Source of the DNA: Xylocopa sonorina
Lineage: Eukaryota; Arthropoda; Insecta; Hymenoptera; Apidae
NCBI RefSeq assembly: GCF_050948175.1
Contig: NW_027490247.1
Location: 310,001 to 374,000 of the forward strand
DNA length: 64,000 nucleotides
Reading direction: 5' to 3'
Part shown: positions 36,727-50,400 of the stretch, piece by piece
Layout: the number at the start of each line of letters is the position of its first letter
Position numbering within the stretch: the first letter of the stretch is position 1
Translations under genes and position numbers: made by a program
Notes under the pieces: model-generated
Databases searched by the model: none
What the model saw: only the letters and a program-made list of their open reading frames with translations
What the model was told of the DNA's origin: nothing

Positions 36727-38156
36727 CTTAAATATATATTTGCAACAACATATTTAATAGCGTTTTAATAACATTTTTCTAATTGTTTATATCTATGTCT
36801 AATAAATATATATTAATCGAATAAGTTGCTTTACCAAAGAATAAAAGTATCTGAGGCTTACAAATCGGAGCATTACATAACAAACGTGCATCACATATAT
36901 AATATTACATGTAACAAAAGATGAAGACCAAAAAGATCGTACATAAGTTGAATCCACAATGCGGTCATAGAGATACAGAAACGGCAAAAATTCCAAACAA
37001 TAATTTAAAAAATTCAAAGAGGGTGGAGTGAAAATCCATCTCCTTGACGATGATAAGGAACAAGTCTGCCTCATGCACTACAATATCCCAAACAGCCAGC
37101 GATTGGCACGCCAATGACAACGGATGGAACGAATTCCGTGACAGAACTGTGCTAACAAAGTGCTCCTACTCAGCTTTCGAAATGGCATACTGTTAGTACT
37201 GGGGCGGCATTCGTATCACGGCACTATTAAAGCACCGAGATATAGCACACGGGCAACACGGCCCTGACAATGACACTATCAGCTCACCATAGTTACACGC
37301 GTGGTTGTGGCGTAGGCTGACATTTACTAATGGGGAAGCTGTTTCCATAAAAATTATAAGCAAATATGAAAAATGGCTAAGCTGTGCAATTTATTTATTT
37401 TGATTCCAATATAGATACACCGGCACAAAAGAAAGATATAAGAATTCGATTTTATTATTTTCTATAAACTAGCTCGATAGGGCGATTTTTTCCATAAAGT
37501 CGATAATTACTTTGTCATAAAAATATATACACTTATTTTATATATATTTTCTTCAATTTATTGTTACAAATTCATGCAATGGAAGGTTACATTAAATACG
37601 ATGACAGCATGTTATTTCAAAAATTACACAAAGCGAAGTTAGGGACGCAACAGCATGAATTTTTATTTTATAAGTAATATTTTTTTTATAAATAATATTT
37701 TTAGTCTATGATGGATTTAAAGAAATGTATACGACTCGCTCAATAACTATAAATATAGGAAAACGACCATCAAAATGTCTATCAATACTCATATGCTGAA
37801 CATCTACTGACATCTAACGGTTCTAATTTGTATGAAAGCACAGGTTCCCCATTGCCAAATGTGATCCTGCGTCATTGCTGAGGATATTCATGAATGGAGC
37901 GATGATACGCGTGTCACCATGGTGCTGGTTCTGCGCGATTCGCTTGTCTAGAACGTGCTGGTAAGACGTTCTGGCATTTTAGTCAACGAATCCGGTCACA
38001 GATGACTACGGATCAGTTGACACTCCTCGGAAGTGGCAATATAGTGCCGGCATGGTGTCGCTACCATCTTGCCGTTTGTTATCTGGGATGCTTTTTAGTG
38101 CATTATTCGGAATTGAATTTGAACACATAGCTACTTAATCGCAAATTTGTATGTAC
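36727..38156. other. Unidentified non-satellite DNA in insert 1
   Basis: About 1.4 kb, mostly AT-rich and with no homology to the second insert. The part from 37070 to 37320 is less AT-rich and reads like unique sequence; 37330-38150 is AT-rich with several A/T runs. The only longer frame (36799-37074, minus strand) has no recognisable domain and looks accidental. I see no RNA gene, repeat or convincing promoter. Confidence 0.5.
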
Positions 38157-38612
38157 TGTGACGTGGTGAAGTCACAAGGCTCGCACACCCCCCCCCCCCC
38201 CTGCTTCGGTTAGACTAGCTCGCAGATCACCACCCATGCGAGAAGCGCGACACGGACCATCGCGATAGCTGTATCTGCGAGGAGCGTGAAATACACGATG
38301 GTAGAACCTTCCCCCCCCCCCCCCCCCCCGTTCGTTTCTCTCTCTCGTTCTACGGATTAGAATGGCGAGCTGATGGAAGAAGCGACCCATAAGACGCCTC
38401 TTCGGCGGATAATAAGACCGCGGGTTCGCGGAAGGGCTGTGCGCCGAGGTAGCGTGACAGGCTCGACGGTGGTGGAGTCGGGAAGTGAGCAAGAAGAGAC
38501 ACTGAAGCCCGAAGGATAGGATCCAGAGCTCTGCAACGATAAGACCGCTGCCATAGTCCATGGGGACAAACAGAATGGTTCTCGGGTGTAAGAAGGACCT
38601 CTACCCCTCCCC
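38157..38612. other. GC-rich segment with two poly-C tracts
   Basis: Starts with the inverted repeat TGTGAC-gtggtgaa-GTCACA (38157-38176) and is clearly GC-rich compared with its surroundings. It contains C tracts at 38188-38201 (14) and 38311-38329 (19). The opening TGTGACG resembles the starts of the LTR-like repeats at 57871 and 60620, so it may be a fragment of a related element. It stops abruptly at satellite 'cattagaactctattgc' (38612/38613). Overlapping minus-strand frames cross the C tracts and are not credible genes. Confidence 0.5.
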
Positions 38613-41600
38613 ATTAGAACTCTATTGCTACGATACGTAGACATCTGCAAACACCATTTCCTAGCCAGGAAGTGTCGCATAGACATTCTTTTGTAGTGAC
38701 TACGAGGTATACATAACACTGCACAATGAATATTATATCTTGTCCCGAAACATAGAAATGAAATGCGATATCGCGATTTAAGAAGCATTAGAGCACTATT
38801 GCTTCGATACGTATTCATCTGCAAACGCTACTTCCCAGCAAGGAAGTGTCGAATTTACATTCATTTGAAGTGAATACGAGGTATACATGACACTTCCCAA
38901 TGAATATTATATCTTATCATGAAACATAGAAATGGGATGCGATATCGCGTTTTAAGAAGTGTCAGAATGCTGTTGCTACGATACGAAGACATCTGCAAAC
39001 GCTATTTCCTAGAAAGGAAGTGTCGCATTTACTTTCTTATGAAGTGAATACGAGGCATACATGACACTTCGCAATGAATATTATATCTTATCATGAAACA
39101 TAGAAATGAGATGCGATATCGCGTTTTAAGAAGTGTCAGAAAGCTGTTGCTACGATACGAAGACATCTGCAAACGCTATTTCCTAGAAAGGAAGTATCGC
39201 ATTTACTTTCTTATGAAGTGAATACGAGGTATACGTGACACTTCGCAATGAATATTATATCTTATCATGAAAGGTAGAAATGGGAAGCGATATCGCGTTT
39301 TGAGAAGCATTAGAATACTATTGCTTCGATACGTAATCATCTGCAAACGATATTTCCAAGCAAGGAAGTGTCGCGTTTACATTCTTTCGAAGTGAATACG
39401 AGGTATTCATAACACTGCACAATGAATATTATATCTTATCATGAAACAAAGAAATGAGATGCGATATCGCGTATTAGCAAGCCTTAGAACTCTATTGCTT
39501 CGATACGTAGACATCTGCAAACGCTATTTCCTAGGAAGGAAGTGTCGCATTTACATTCCTTTAAAGTGAATACGGGGTATACATAACACTCCACAAATAA
39601 TATTATATCTTATCATCAATCGTAGAAATGATATGCTATATCGCGTTTTGAGAAGCATTATAAAACTAAGGCTGCGATACGTAGACATCTGCAAGCGCTA
39701 TGTCCTAGCAAGGTATTGTCGCATTTACATTCTTTTCAAGTGAATACGAGGTAGACATAACACTGCACAATGAATATTATATGTAATCATGAAACACAGA
39801 AATGAGATGCGACCTCGCGTTTTGTGAAGCATTAGAACTCTATTGCTACGATACGTAGATATCTGTGAACGCTATTTCCTAGCAAGGATGTGTCGCATTT
39901 ACATTCTTCTGAATTGAATACAAGGTAAGCATGACACTTCGCAATGAATATTACATCTTATCATGAAACATAAAAATGAGATGCGATATCATGTTTTACG
40001 AAGATTTAGAACTCTATTGCTTTGATACGTAGATATCTGCAAACGGTATTTCCTAGCAAGGTATTGTCGCATTTACTTTCTTTTGAAGTGAATACGAGGA
40101 GTACATAGCACTGCACATTGAACATTACATCTTATCACTAAACATAGAAATGATATGCGATATCGCGATTTAAGATCACTACTTCTTTGATACGTAGAAA
40201 TCTTTAAACGCTATTTCCTAGGAAGGAAGTGTCGCATTTACATTCTTTTCAAATGAATACGAGGTAAGCATGACACTTCGCAATGAATATTATATCTTAT
40301 CATGAAACATCGAAATGAGATGCGACATCTCGTTTTAAGAAGCATTAGATCTCTATTCCTACGATTCGTAGTAATCTGCAAACGCTATTTCCTAGGAAAG
40401 AAGAGTCGCATTTACATTCATTTGAAGGGTGTGCGAGGTATACATGACAGTTCGCAGTGAATATTATATCTTATCATGAAACATAGAAATAAGATGCGAT
40501 ATCGCATTTTAAGAAGCACCAGAATTCTACTGCTATGATACGTAGGTATCTGGAAACGCTATTTCCTAGCAAGGAAGTGTCGCATTTACATTCATTTTAT
40601 GTGTATTCGATGTATACATGACACTTCGCAATGAATATCATTTCTTATCATGAAACATAGGAATGAGATGCGATATCGCGTTTTAAGAAGCATTAGAACT
40701 CCATTGCCACGAAACGTACACATCTGTAAACGTTATTTCCTAGCAAGGAGGTGTCGCATTTACATTCTTTTGAAGTGAATACGGGGTATACATGACACTT
40801 CGTAATGAATTTTATATCGTACCATGAAACATAGAAATGAGATGCGATATCGCGTTTTAAAAAGCATTAGAACTTTATTTCTCTGGTACGTATGTATCTG
40901 GATACGCTATTTCCTAGCTAGAAAGTGTCGCAGTTACATTCTTTTGAAGTAAACACGTTCTATGCATGACACTCCGCTATGAATATTATATCCTATCATG
41001 AAACATAGAAATGATATGCGATACGGCGTTTTATGTTGTATTGGAACTCTATTGCTTCGATACTTAGACATCTGCAAACGCTTTTTCCTACCAAGGAAGT
41101 ATTGCATTTACATTCACTTGAAACATGAAGCATGCGAGGTATACATGACACTTCGCCATTAATGTTATATCTTATCATGAAAGATAGAAATGAGATGCGA
41201 TATCTTGATTTAGCAAGCGATAGAACACTGTTGCTACAATACGTAGACATCTGCAAACGCTATTTCCTAGCAAGGAAGTGCCGCGTTTACGTTCAGTTGA
41301 AGTATATGCGAGGTATACATGACACTTCGCAATGAATATTACATCTTACCATGAAACGTAGAAATGAGATGCGATATCGCGTTTTAAGATGCACTTGATC
41401 ACTATTGCTTCGATACGTAGACGTCTCCCAACGCTACTTCCTAGCAAGGAATTGTTTCATTTATATTCATTTGAAGTGTAGACGAGGAATACGTAACACT
41501 TCGCAATGAATATTATATCTTATCATGACACATAGAAATGAGATGCGATATCGCGTTTTAAGAAGCATTAGAACTCTATTGCTACGATACGTAGACATCT

Positions 41601-44600
41601 GCCAACGTTATATCCTAGCAAGTAAGACACGCATTTACATTCTTTTGAAGTGAATACGTGTATACATAACACTCCACAATGAATATTATATCTTATTATG
41701 CATCGTCGAAATGAGATGCGATATGGCGATTTAAGAAGCATTAGAACTCTATTGCTTCGATACGCAGACATCTGCAAACGCTACTTCCTAGCAAGGAAGT
41801 GTCGCATTTACATTCATTTGAAGTGAATGCGAGGTATAAGTGACGATATCCCGTCTTATGAAGCATTAGATATCTATTGCTTCGATACGTAGAGATCTGC
41901 AAACGCTGTATCCTAGCAAGGAGGAGTCGCATTTACATTCATTTGAAGTGTATGCGAAATATAATTGATATTTCGCAAAGAATATTATATCTTACCGTGA
42001 AACATAGATATGCGATGCGATATCGCGATTTAAAAGGCATTAGAACTCTATTGCTACGATACGTAGGCATCTGGTATCGCTATATAATAGAAAGGAAGTG
42101 TCGCATTTACATTCTTTGGATGTGAATACGAGGTATACGTGACACTTCGCTATGAATAACAGATCTTATCGTGAAACATAGAAATGAGATGCGATATCGC
42201 GTTTTAAGAAGCATTAGAACTCTGTGGCATCAATGCGGAGACATCAGCAAACGCTATTTCCTAGCATGGAAGTGTCGCACTTACATTCTTTTGAAGTGAA
42301 TGCGAGGTATACATGACACTTCGCAATGAATATTATATTTTATCATGAATCATAGATATGAGATGCGATATCGCGTTTTGAGAAGCATTAGAACTCCATT
42401 GCTACGATACGTAGACATCTGCAAATGCTATTTCCTAGCAAGCAAGTGTCCCATTTACATTCATTTGAAGTGAATACGAGGTATACATGACACTTCGCAA
42501 TGGATATTATAGCTAATCATGAAACATAGAAATGAGATGCGATATCGCGTTTTAAGGAGCATTGGAACACTATTTCTACGATACGTAGATATCTGGAGAC
42601 GCTATTTCCTAGCAAGGATGTGTCGTATTTACATTCATGTGAAGTGTATGCGAGGTATACATGACACTTCGCAATGAATATTATATCTTATCATGAAACA
42701 TAGAAATATGATGCGATATCGCCATTTACGATGCATTAGAACTCTATTGCTTGGATACATAGACATCTGCAAACACTATTTCCTAGAGACGAAATGTCGC
42801 ACTTACATTCATTTGAAGTGCAGACGAGGAATACATAACACTTAGCAATGAATATTATATCTTATCATGAAACATAGAAATGAAATGCGATATCGCGTTT
42901 TGCGATGCATTAGGGCTCTATTGCATCGATACGTAGACATCTATAAACGCATTTCCTAGCAAGGAAGTGTGGCATTTACATTACTTTGATGTGTAGACGA
43001 GGTATACACAACACTTCGCAATGAATATTATATCTTATCATGAAACATAGAAATGAGATGCGATATCGCGATTTACGATGCATAAGAACTCTATTGCTTC
43101 GATACGTAGACATCTGCAAACGCTATTTCCTAGAAACAGAATGCCGCATTTACATTCATTTGAAGTGCAGACGAGGTATTAATGACACTTCGCAATGAAT
43201 ATTATATCTTATCATGAAACATAGAGGTGAGTCTCGATTTGTCGTTTTCAGGAGTATTAGAACTGTATTGCTTTGATACGTAGACATCTGCAAACGCTAT
43301 TTCCTAGAAACAGAATGTCGCATTTACATTCATTTGAAGTGCAGACGAGGTACTAATGACACTTCGCAATGAATATTATATCTTGTCATGAAATATAGAA
43401 ATGAGATGCGATAACCCGTTTTATGAAGTAATAGAAATCTATTGCTTCGGTACGGAGACATCTGCAAACGCTATTTCCTAGCAAGGACGTGTCGCATTTA
43501 CATTCTTTTGAAGTGAATACGAGGTATACATGACACTTCGGAATGGATATTATATCTTATCATGTAACATTGAAATGAGATGCGATATCGCGTTTGAAGA
43601 AGCATTAGAGCACTATTGCCTCGATACGTAGACATCCGCCAACGTTACTTCCTAGCAAGGAAGTGTCGCATTTACATTTCTTTGAAGTGAATACTAGGTA
43701 TACATAACACTCCACAATGAATATTATATCTTACCATGAAACACAGAAATGAGATGCGATATCGCGTATTAAGAAGCATTAGAACTCTATTGCTACGATA
43801 CGTAGACACCTGCAGACACTACTACCTAGCAAGGAAGTGTCGCATTTACATTTCTTTGATGTGAATACTAGGTATACATAACACTCCAGAATGAATATTA
43901 TATCTTATCATGAAACATAGAAATGAGATGCGATATCGCGTTTTAAGAAGCGTTAGAACTCTATTGCTTCGATACGTAGACATCTGCAGACGCTATTTCC
44001 TGGCAAAGAAGTGTGGCATTTACATTCACTTGAAGTGTATGCGAGGTATACACGATACTTCGCAATGAATATTGTATCTTGTCAGGGAACGTCGAAATGA
44101 AATGCGAAATTGCGTTTTGAGAAGCATTAGAACTCTACTGCGTCGATACGTAGACATCCGCAAACGCTATTTCCTAGCATGTATGTGTCGCATTTACATT
44201 CATGTGAAGTGTATGCGAGGTATACATGACACTTCGCAATGAATATTATATCTTATCATGAAACATAGAAATGAGATGCAATATGGCGATTTAAGAAGCA
44301 TTAGAACTCTATTGCTTCGATACGTAGATATCTCCAAACGCTACTTCCTAGAACGGAAGTGTCGCATTTACATTCTTTTGGAAGGAATACGAGTTATACA
44401 TGACACTTCCCAATGAATATTATATCTTATCAAGAAACGTAGATATCAGAAGCGGTATGACGGTATAAGAAGTATTAGAACTCTATTGCTTCGATACGTA
44501 GACATCTGCAAACGCTATTTCCTAGCAAGGAAGTGTCGCATTTACATTCATTTGAAGTGTATGCGAAGTATACATGACACTGCACAGTGAATATTATATC

Positions 44601-47402
44601 CTATCATGAAACATTGAAATGTGATGCGATATCGCGATTTGAGAAGCATTAGAACTCTATTGCTTCGATACGTAGACATCTGCAAACGCTATTTCCTATC
44701 AAGGAAGTGTCGCATTTACATTCTCTTGAAGCGAATACCAGGTATACATGCCACTCCACAATGAATATTATATCTTATCATGAAACATAGAAATGAGATG
44801 CGATATGGCGATTTAAGAAGCATTAGAAGTCAATTGCTGCAATACGTAGACATCTAGAAACGCTACTTCCTAGCAAGGAGGAGTCGCATTTACATTCATT
44901 TGAAAGGAATACGAAGTATACATGACAATTCACAATGAATATTATATATTATCATGAAACATAGAAATGAGAAGCGATATCGCGTTTTGAGAAGGATTGG
45001 ATCTATAATCCCACGATACGTAGACATCTGCAAACGCTCTCTCCTAGCAAGGAAGTGTCGCATTTACAATCATTTGAAGTGTATGCGAGGTATACAAGAC
45101 AATTCGCAATGAATATTTTAACTTATAATGAAGCATAGAAATGAGATGCGGTATTGCGTTTTGAGAAGCATTAGAACTGTAATACTACGATACGCAGAAA
45201 TCTGCAAGCGCTATTTCCTAGCAAGGAAGTGTCGCATTCACATTAATTTGAAGTGTATGCGAGGTATAAGTAGCCCTTCGCAATGAATATAATATCTTAT
45301 CAGGAAAAATAGAAATGAGATGCGATATCGCGATTTAGGAAGCATTAGAGCACTATTGCTACGATACGTAGACATCTGCAAACGCTATTTAATAGCAAGG
45401 AATTGTCGCATTTACATTCTTTTGATGTGTACACGGGGTATACATAACACACCACAATGAACATTATAGCTTATCACGAAACATAGAAATGAGATGCGAT
45501 ATCGCGTATTAACAAGTTTAGAACTCTATTGCCTTGATACGTAGACATCTGCAAACGCTATTTCCTAGCAAGGAAGTGTCGCATTTACATTCCTTTCAGG
45601 TGAATACGAGGTATACATAACACTGCACAATGAATATTATATCTTATCATGAAACATTGAAATGAGATGCGATATCGCAATTTAAGAAGCATTAGAACTC
45701 TATTGCTTGGTTACGTAGACATCTGGAAACGCTATTTCCTAGTAAGGAAGTGTCGCACTTACATTCATTTGAAGTGTAGACGAAGAATACATAACACATC
45801 GCAATGAATATTGTATCTTTTCATGAAACATTGCAGTGAGATGCGATATCGCGTTTTAAGAAGCATTAGTACCCTATTGCTACGATACGTAGACTTCTGC
45901 AAACGCTACTTCCTAGGAAGCAAGTGTCACATTTACATTCTTTTGAAAGGAATACGAGGTATGCATGACAATTCGCAATGAATATTATATATTATCATGA
46001 AACATAGAAATGAGAAGCGATATCGCGTTTCGAGAAGCATTGGATCTCTAATACCACGATACGTAGACATCTACAAACGCTATTTCCTAGCAAGGAAGTG
46101 TCGCATTTACATACTTTTGAAGTGAATACGAGGTATACATGATACATAGCAATGAATATTATATCTTAACATGAAGCATAGGAATGAGATGCGATATCGC
46201 GTTACAAGAAGCATTAGAGCACTATTGTTACGATACGTAGATATCTGCAAACGCTATTTCCAAGCATGGAAGTGTCGCATTTACATTCAATTCAAGTGTC
46301 TGCGAGGTATATGTGACACTTCGCAATGAAGATTATATCTTATCATGAAACATAGAGGTGAGAAGCGTTATTGCCTTTTAAAAAGCACTAGAACACTATT
46401 GCTACTATACGTAGACATCTGGAAACCCTATTTCCTAGCAAGGAAGTGTCGCAATTACATTCCCTTGAAGTGAATGCGAGGTATACATGACACCTCGCAT
46501 TGAATATTATATCTTAACATGAAGCATAGAAATGAGATGCGATATAACGATTTATAAAGCATTAGAACACTATTGCTGCGATACGTAGATATCTGGAAAC
46601 GTTATTTCCTAGCATGGAAGTGTCGCATTTACATTCATTTGAAGTTAATACGAGGTATACATGACACTACACAATGAATATTATATCTTACCATGAAGCA
46701 TAGAAATGAGATGCGATATGACGATTTAAGAAGCATTAGAATTCTATTGCATCGATACGTAGACATCTGCAAACGCTATTTCCTAGCAAGGATGTGTCGC
46801 ATTTACATTCATTTCAAGTGTATTCGAGGTATAAATGACACTACGCAATGAATATTATATACTATCATGAAACATAGAAAGGAGAAACGATGTCGCGTTT
46901 TGAGAAGCAGTAGAGCACTAATGCTACGATACGTAGACATTTGCAAACGCTATTTCCTAGCAAGGAAGTGTCGCATTTACATTCATTTGAAGTGTATGCG
47001 AGGTATACATGACACTAACCAATGAATATTATATACTATCATGAAACATAGAAATGAGAAACGATGTCGCGTTTTGAAGAGCATTAGAGCACTAATGCTA
47101 CGATACGTAGACATCTACAAACGCAATCTCCTCGCAAGGAAGTGTCGCATTTGCATTCTTTTGAAGTGAATACGGGGTATTCATAACACTGCGCAGTTAA
47201 TGTTATATCTTATCATGAAACATAGTAATGAAGTGCGATATGGCGATTTAAGAAGCATTAGAATTCTATTGCTTCGATACGTAGACATCTGCAAACGCTA
47301 TTTCCTAGCAAGGAAGTGTCGCATTTACATTCTTTTGAAAGGAATACGAGGTACACATGACACTTCGCAATGAATATTACATCTTATCATGAAAAATAGG
47401 AA
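38613..47402 (-). repeat. 174-bp satellite array, orientation A (about 50 monomers)
   Basis: Diverse A-type monomers in which most adjacent monomers differ at many sites. Large recent block duplications were not seen, unlike the B arrays. Variants include 'gaagtgtatgcgagg', 'gaagtgcagacgagg' and 'gaagtgaatacgagg' at the same site. One shortened monomer occurs near 41840. No gene is seen; several open frames cross two monomers only because the period is divisible by three. Confidence 0.96.
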
Positions 47403-47408
47403 TAGGAT
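47395..47408. other. Satellite orientation switch A to B
   Basis: A-type 'cttatcatgaaaaatagg' passes into B-type 'aggatatagcgtttgcagat' within a few bases around 47402. 'tagga' is shared by both sides as a short microhomology. Nothing is inserted. The break is at a different monomer position from the switch at 5872. Confidence 0.88.
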
Positions 47409-50400
47409 ATAGCGTTTGCAGATGCCTCCGTAACGAAGCAATACTGTTCTAGTGCTTCTTAGAACGAGATATTGCATCCCTCTTCTGTGTTTCATGATAA
47501 GATATAATATTCATTGCGAAGTGTCATGTACACCTCATATCCACTTTAAATGAATGTAAATGCGACACTTCCTTGCTAGGAAGTAGCGTTTGCAGATGTC
47601 TACGTACCGAAGCAATAGATTTCTAATGCTTCTTAAATCGCGATATCTCATCACATTTCTATATTTCATGCTAAGATATAATATTCATTGCGAAGTGTCA
47701 TGTGTACCCCGCATAATATTCAAATGAATGTAAATGCGACACTTCCGTGCTAGGAAATAGTGTTGGCAGGTGTCTACGTATCGAAGCAATAGAGTCCTAA
47801 TGCTTCTTAAAACGCGATATCGCTCCTTATTCCTATGTTTCAAGATACGACGTAAAATTCATTGTCGAGTGTTATGTATATCTTATATTCACCTCAAAAG
47901 AATGTAAATGCGACACTTCCTTGCTAGGAAATAGCGTTTGCTGATATCTACGTATCGTAGCAATAGGGTTCTAATGCTTCTTATATCGCCATATCGCTCC
48001 CCGTTTCTATGTTTCATGATAAGATATAATATTCATTGCGAAGTGTCATGTATTCTCGTCTACACGTCAAAAGAATGTAAATGCGACACTTCCTTGCTAG
48101 GAAATAGCGTTTGCAGATGGCTACTTATCGTAGCATTAGAGTTTTCATGCTTCTTAAAACGGGATATCGCATCTCATATCTATGTTTCATGATAAGATAT
48201 AATATTCATTGCGAAGTGTTATGTATACCGCGTATTCGCTTCAGAAGAATGTAAATGCGACACTTCCCTACTATTAAATAGCGTTTGCAGATGACTACGT
48301 ATCATAGCAATAGTGTTCTAATGCTTTTTAAGTCGCGATGTCGCATCTCACTTCTATGTTTCATGATAAGAGATAATATTAATTACGAACTGTCATGTAT
48401 ACCTCGCTCACACCTCAAATGAATATAAATGCGGCACTTACTTGGTAGGAAAGAGCGTTGGCAGTTTTCTAAGAATCGAAGCAGTAGAGTTCCAATGCTT
48501 CTTAAATCGCGATATCGCTCCTCATTTCTATGTTTCATGATAAGATATAATATGCATTGCGACATGTCATGGATTTCTCGCATACACTTCAAATGAACGT
48601 AAATGCGACACTTGCTTGCCAGGAAATAGCGTTTGGAGACGTCTACGTATCGAAGCAATAGAGTTCTAATGCTTCTTAAAACGAGATATCGCGTCTCATT
48701 TCTATGTTCCATGATAAGATATAATATTAATTGCGAAGTGTAATGAATACCTTGCATTCACTTCAGAAGAATGTCAATGCGACACATCCTTGCTAGGAAA
48801 TAGCGTTTGCAGGTGTCTACGTATCGAAGCAATAGAGTTCTAGTGCTTCTTAAAACGAGATATCGCATCTCATTTCTATGTTTCATGATAAGATATAATA
48901 TTCATTGCAAAGTGTTATGTATACCTCGTATACACTTCAAATGAAGGTAAATGCGACACTTCCTTGCTAGGAAATAGCGCTTGCAGATGTCTACGTATCG
49001 AAGCAATAGAGTTCTAATGGTCCTTAAAACGAGATGTCGCATATCATTTCTGTGATTCATGATAAGGTATAATTTTCATTGCGAAGTGTTATGTATACCT
49101 CGCATACACTTCAAATGAATGTAAATGCGACACTTCCTTGCTAGGAAATAGCGCTTTCAGATGTCTCGGTATTGAAGTAACAGAATTCTAATGCTTCTTA
49201 AATCGCGATATAGCATTTCATTTCTATGTTTCGTGATAAGGTATAATGTTCATTGCGTAGTGTCATGAATACCTCGTATTCACTTTAGAAGAATGTAAAT
49301 GCGACACATCCATGCTAGGAAATTGCGTTTGGAGATGTCTACGTATCGAAGCAACAAAGTGCTAATGCTCCTTAAAACGGGATATCGCATCTCATTTCTT
49401 TGTTTCATGATATGATATAATATTCATTGAGAAGTGTCACTTATACCTCGCATACACTTCAAATGAATGTAAATGCGACACTTCATTGCTAGGAAACAGC
49501 GTTTGCAGATGTCTCCGAATCGAAGCAACAGAGTTCTAATGCTGCTTAAATCGCGAGATAGCATTTCATTTCTTTGTTTCATGATAAGATATAATATTCA
49601 TTGCGAAGTGTCATGTATACCTCGTATTCACTTCAAAAGAATGTAAATGCGACACTTCCTTGCTATTAAATAGCGTTTGCAGATGTCTACGTATCAAAGC
49701 AATAGATTTCTAATGTTTCTTAAAACGCGATATCGCATCTCATTTCTATGTTTCATAATAAGATATAATATTCATTGCGAAGTGTCATGTATACCTCGTA
49801 CTCAATTAAAAAGAATGTAAATGCGACACTTCCTTGCTATTAAATAGCATTTGCAGAGGTCTACGTATCGAAGCAATAGATTTCTAATGTTTCTTAAAAC
49901 GCGATATCGCATCTCATTTCTCTGTTTCATAATAAGATATAATATTCAATGCGAAGTGTCATGTATACCACGTATTCACTTCAAAAGAATGTAAATGCGA
50001 CACTTCCTTGCTAGGAAATAGCGTTTGCAGATGTCTACGTATCGAAGCAATAGTGTTCCAATGCATCTTAAGTCGCGGTATCGCATCTCAGTTCTATGTT
50101 TCATGATAAGATATAATATCCATTGCGAATAGTCATGTATACCCGTTTTCACCTCTAAAGAATGTAAATGCGCCACTTCCTTGCTAGGAAATAGCGCCTA
50201 CAGATATCTAAGTATAGTAGCAATAGAGTTCCATTGCTTCTTAAAGCGCGATATCGCGTCTCATTCCAATGTTTCATGACAAGATATAATATTCACTGCG
50301 GAGTGTCATGTATACCTCGTATTCACTTCAATAGAATGTAAATGCGACTCTCCCTTGCTAGGAAATAGCGTTTCCAGATGTCTACGTATCGAAATAATAG

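Noticed and set aside
36799..37074. Minus-strand 91-codon frame
   Set aside because: No counterpart in insert 2, low-complexity AT-rich context and no recognisable family.
38172..38824. Minus-strand frames of 129 and 155 codons
   Set aside because: They run through poly-C tracts and, in one case, into satellite. Composition drives them and no domain is visible.
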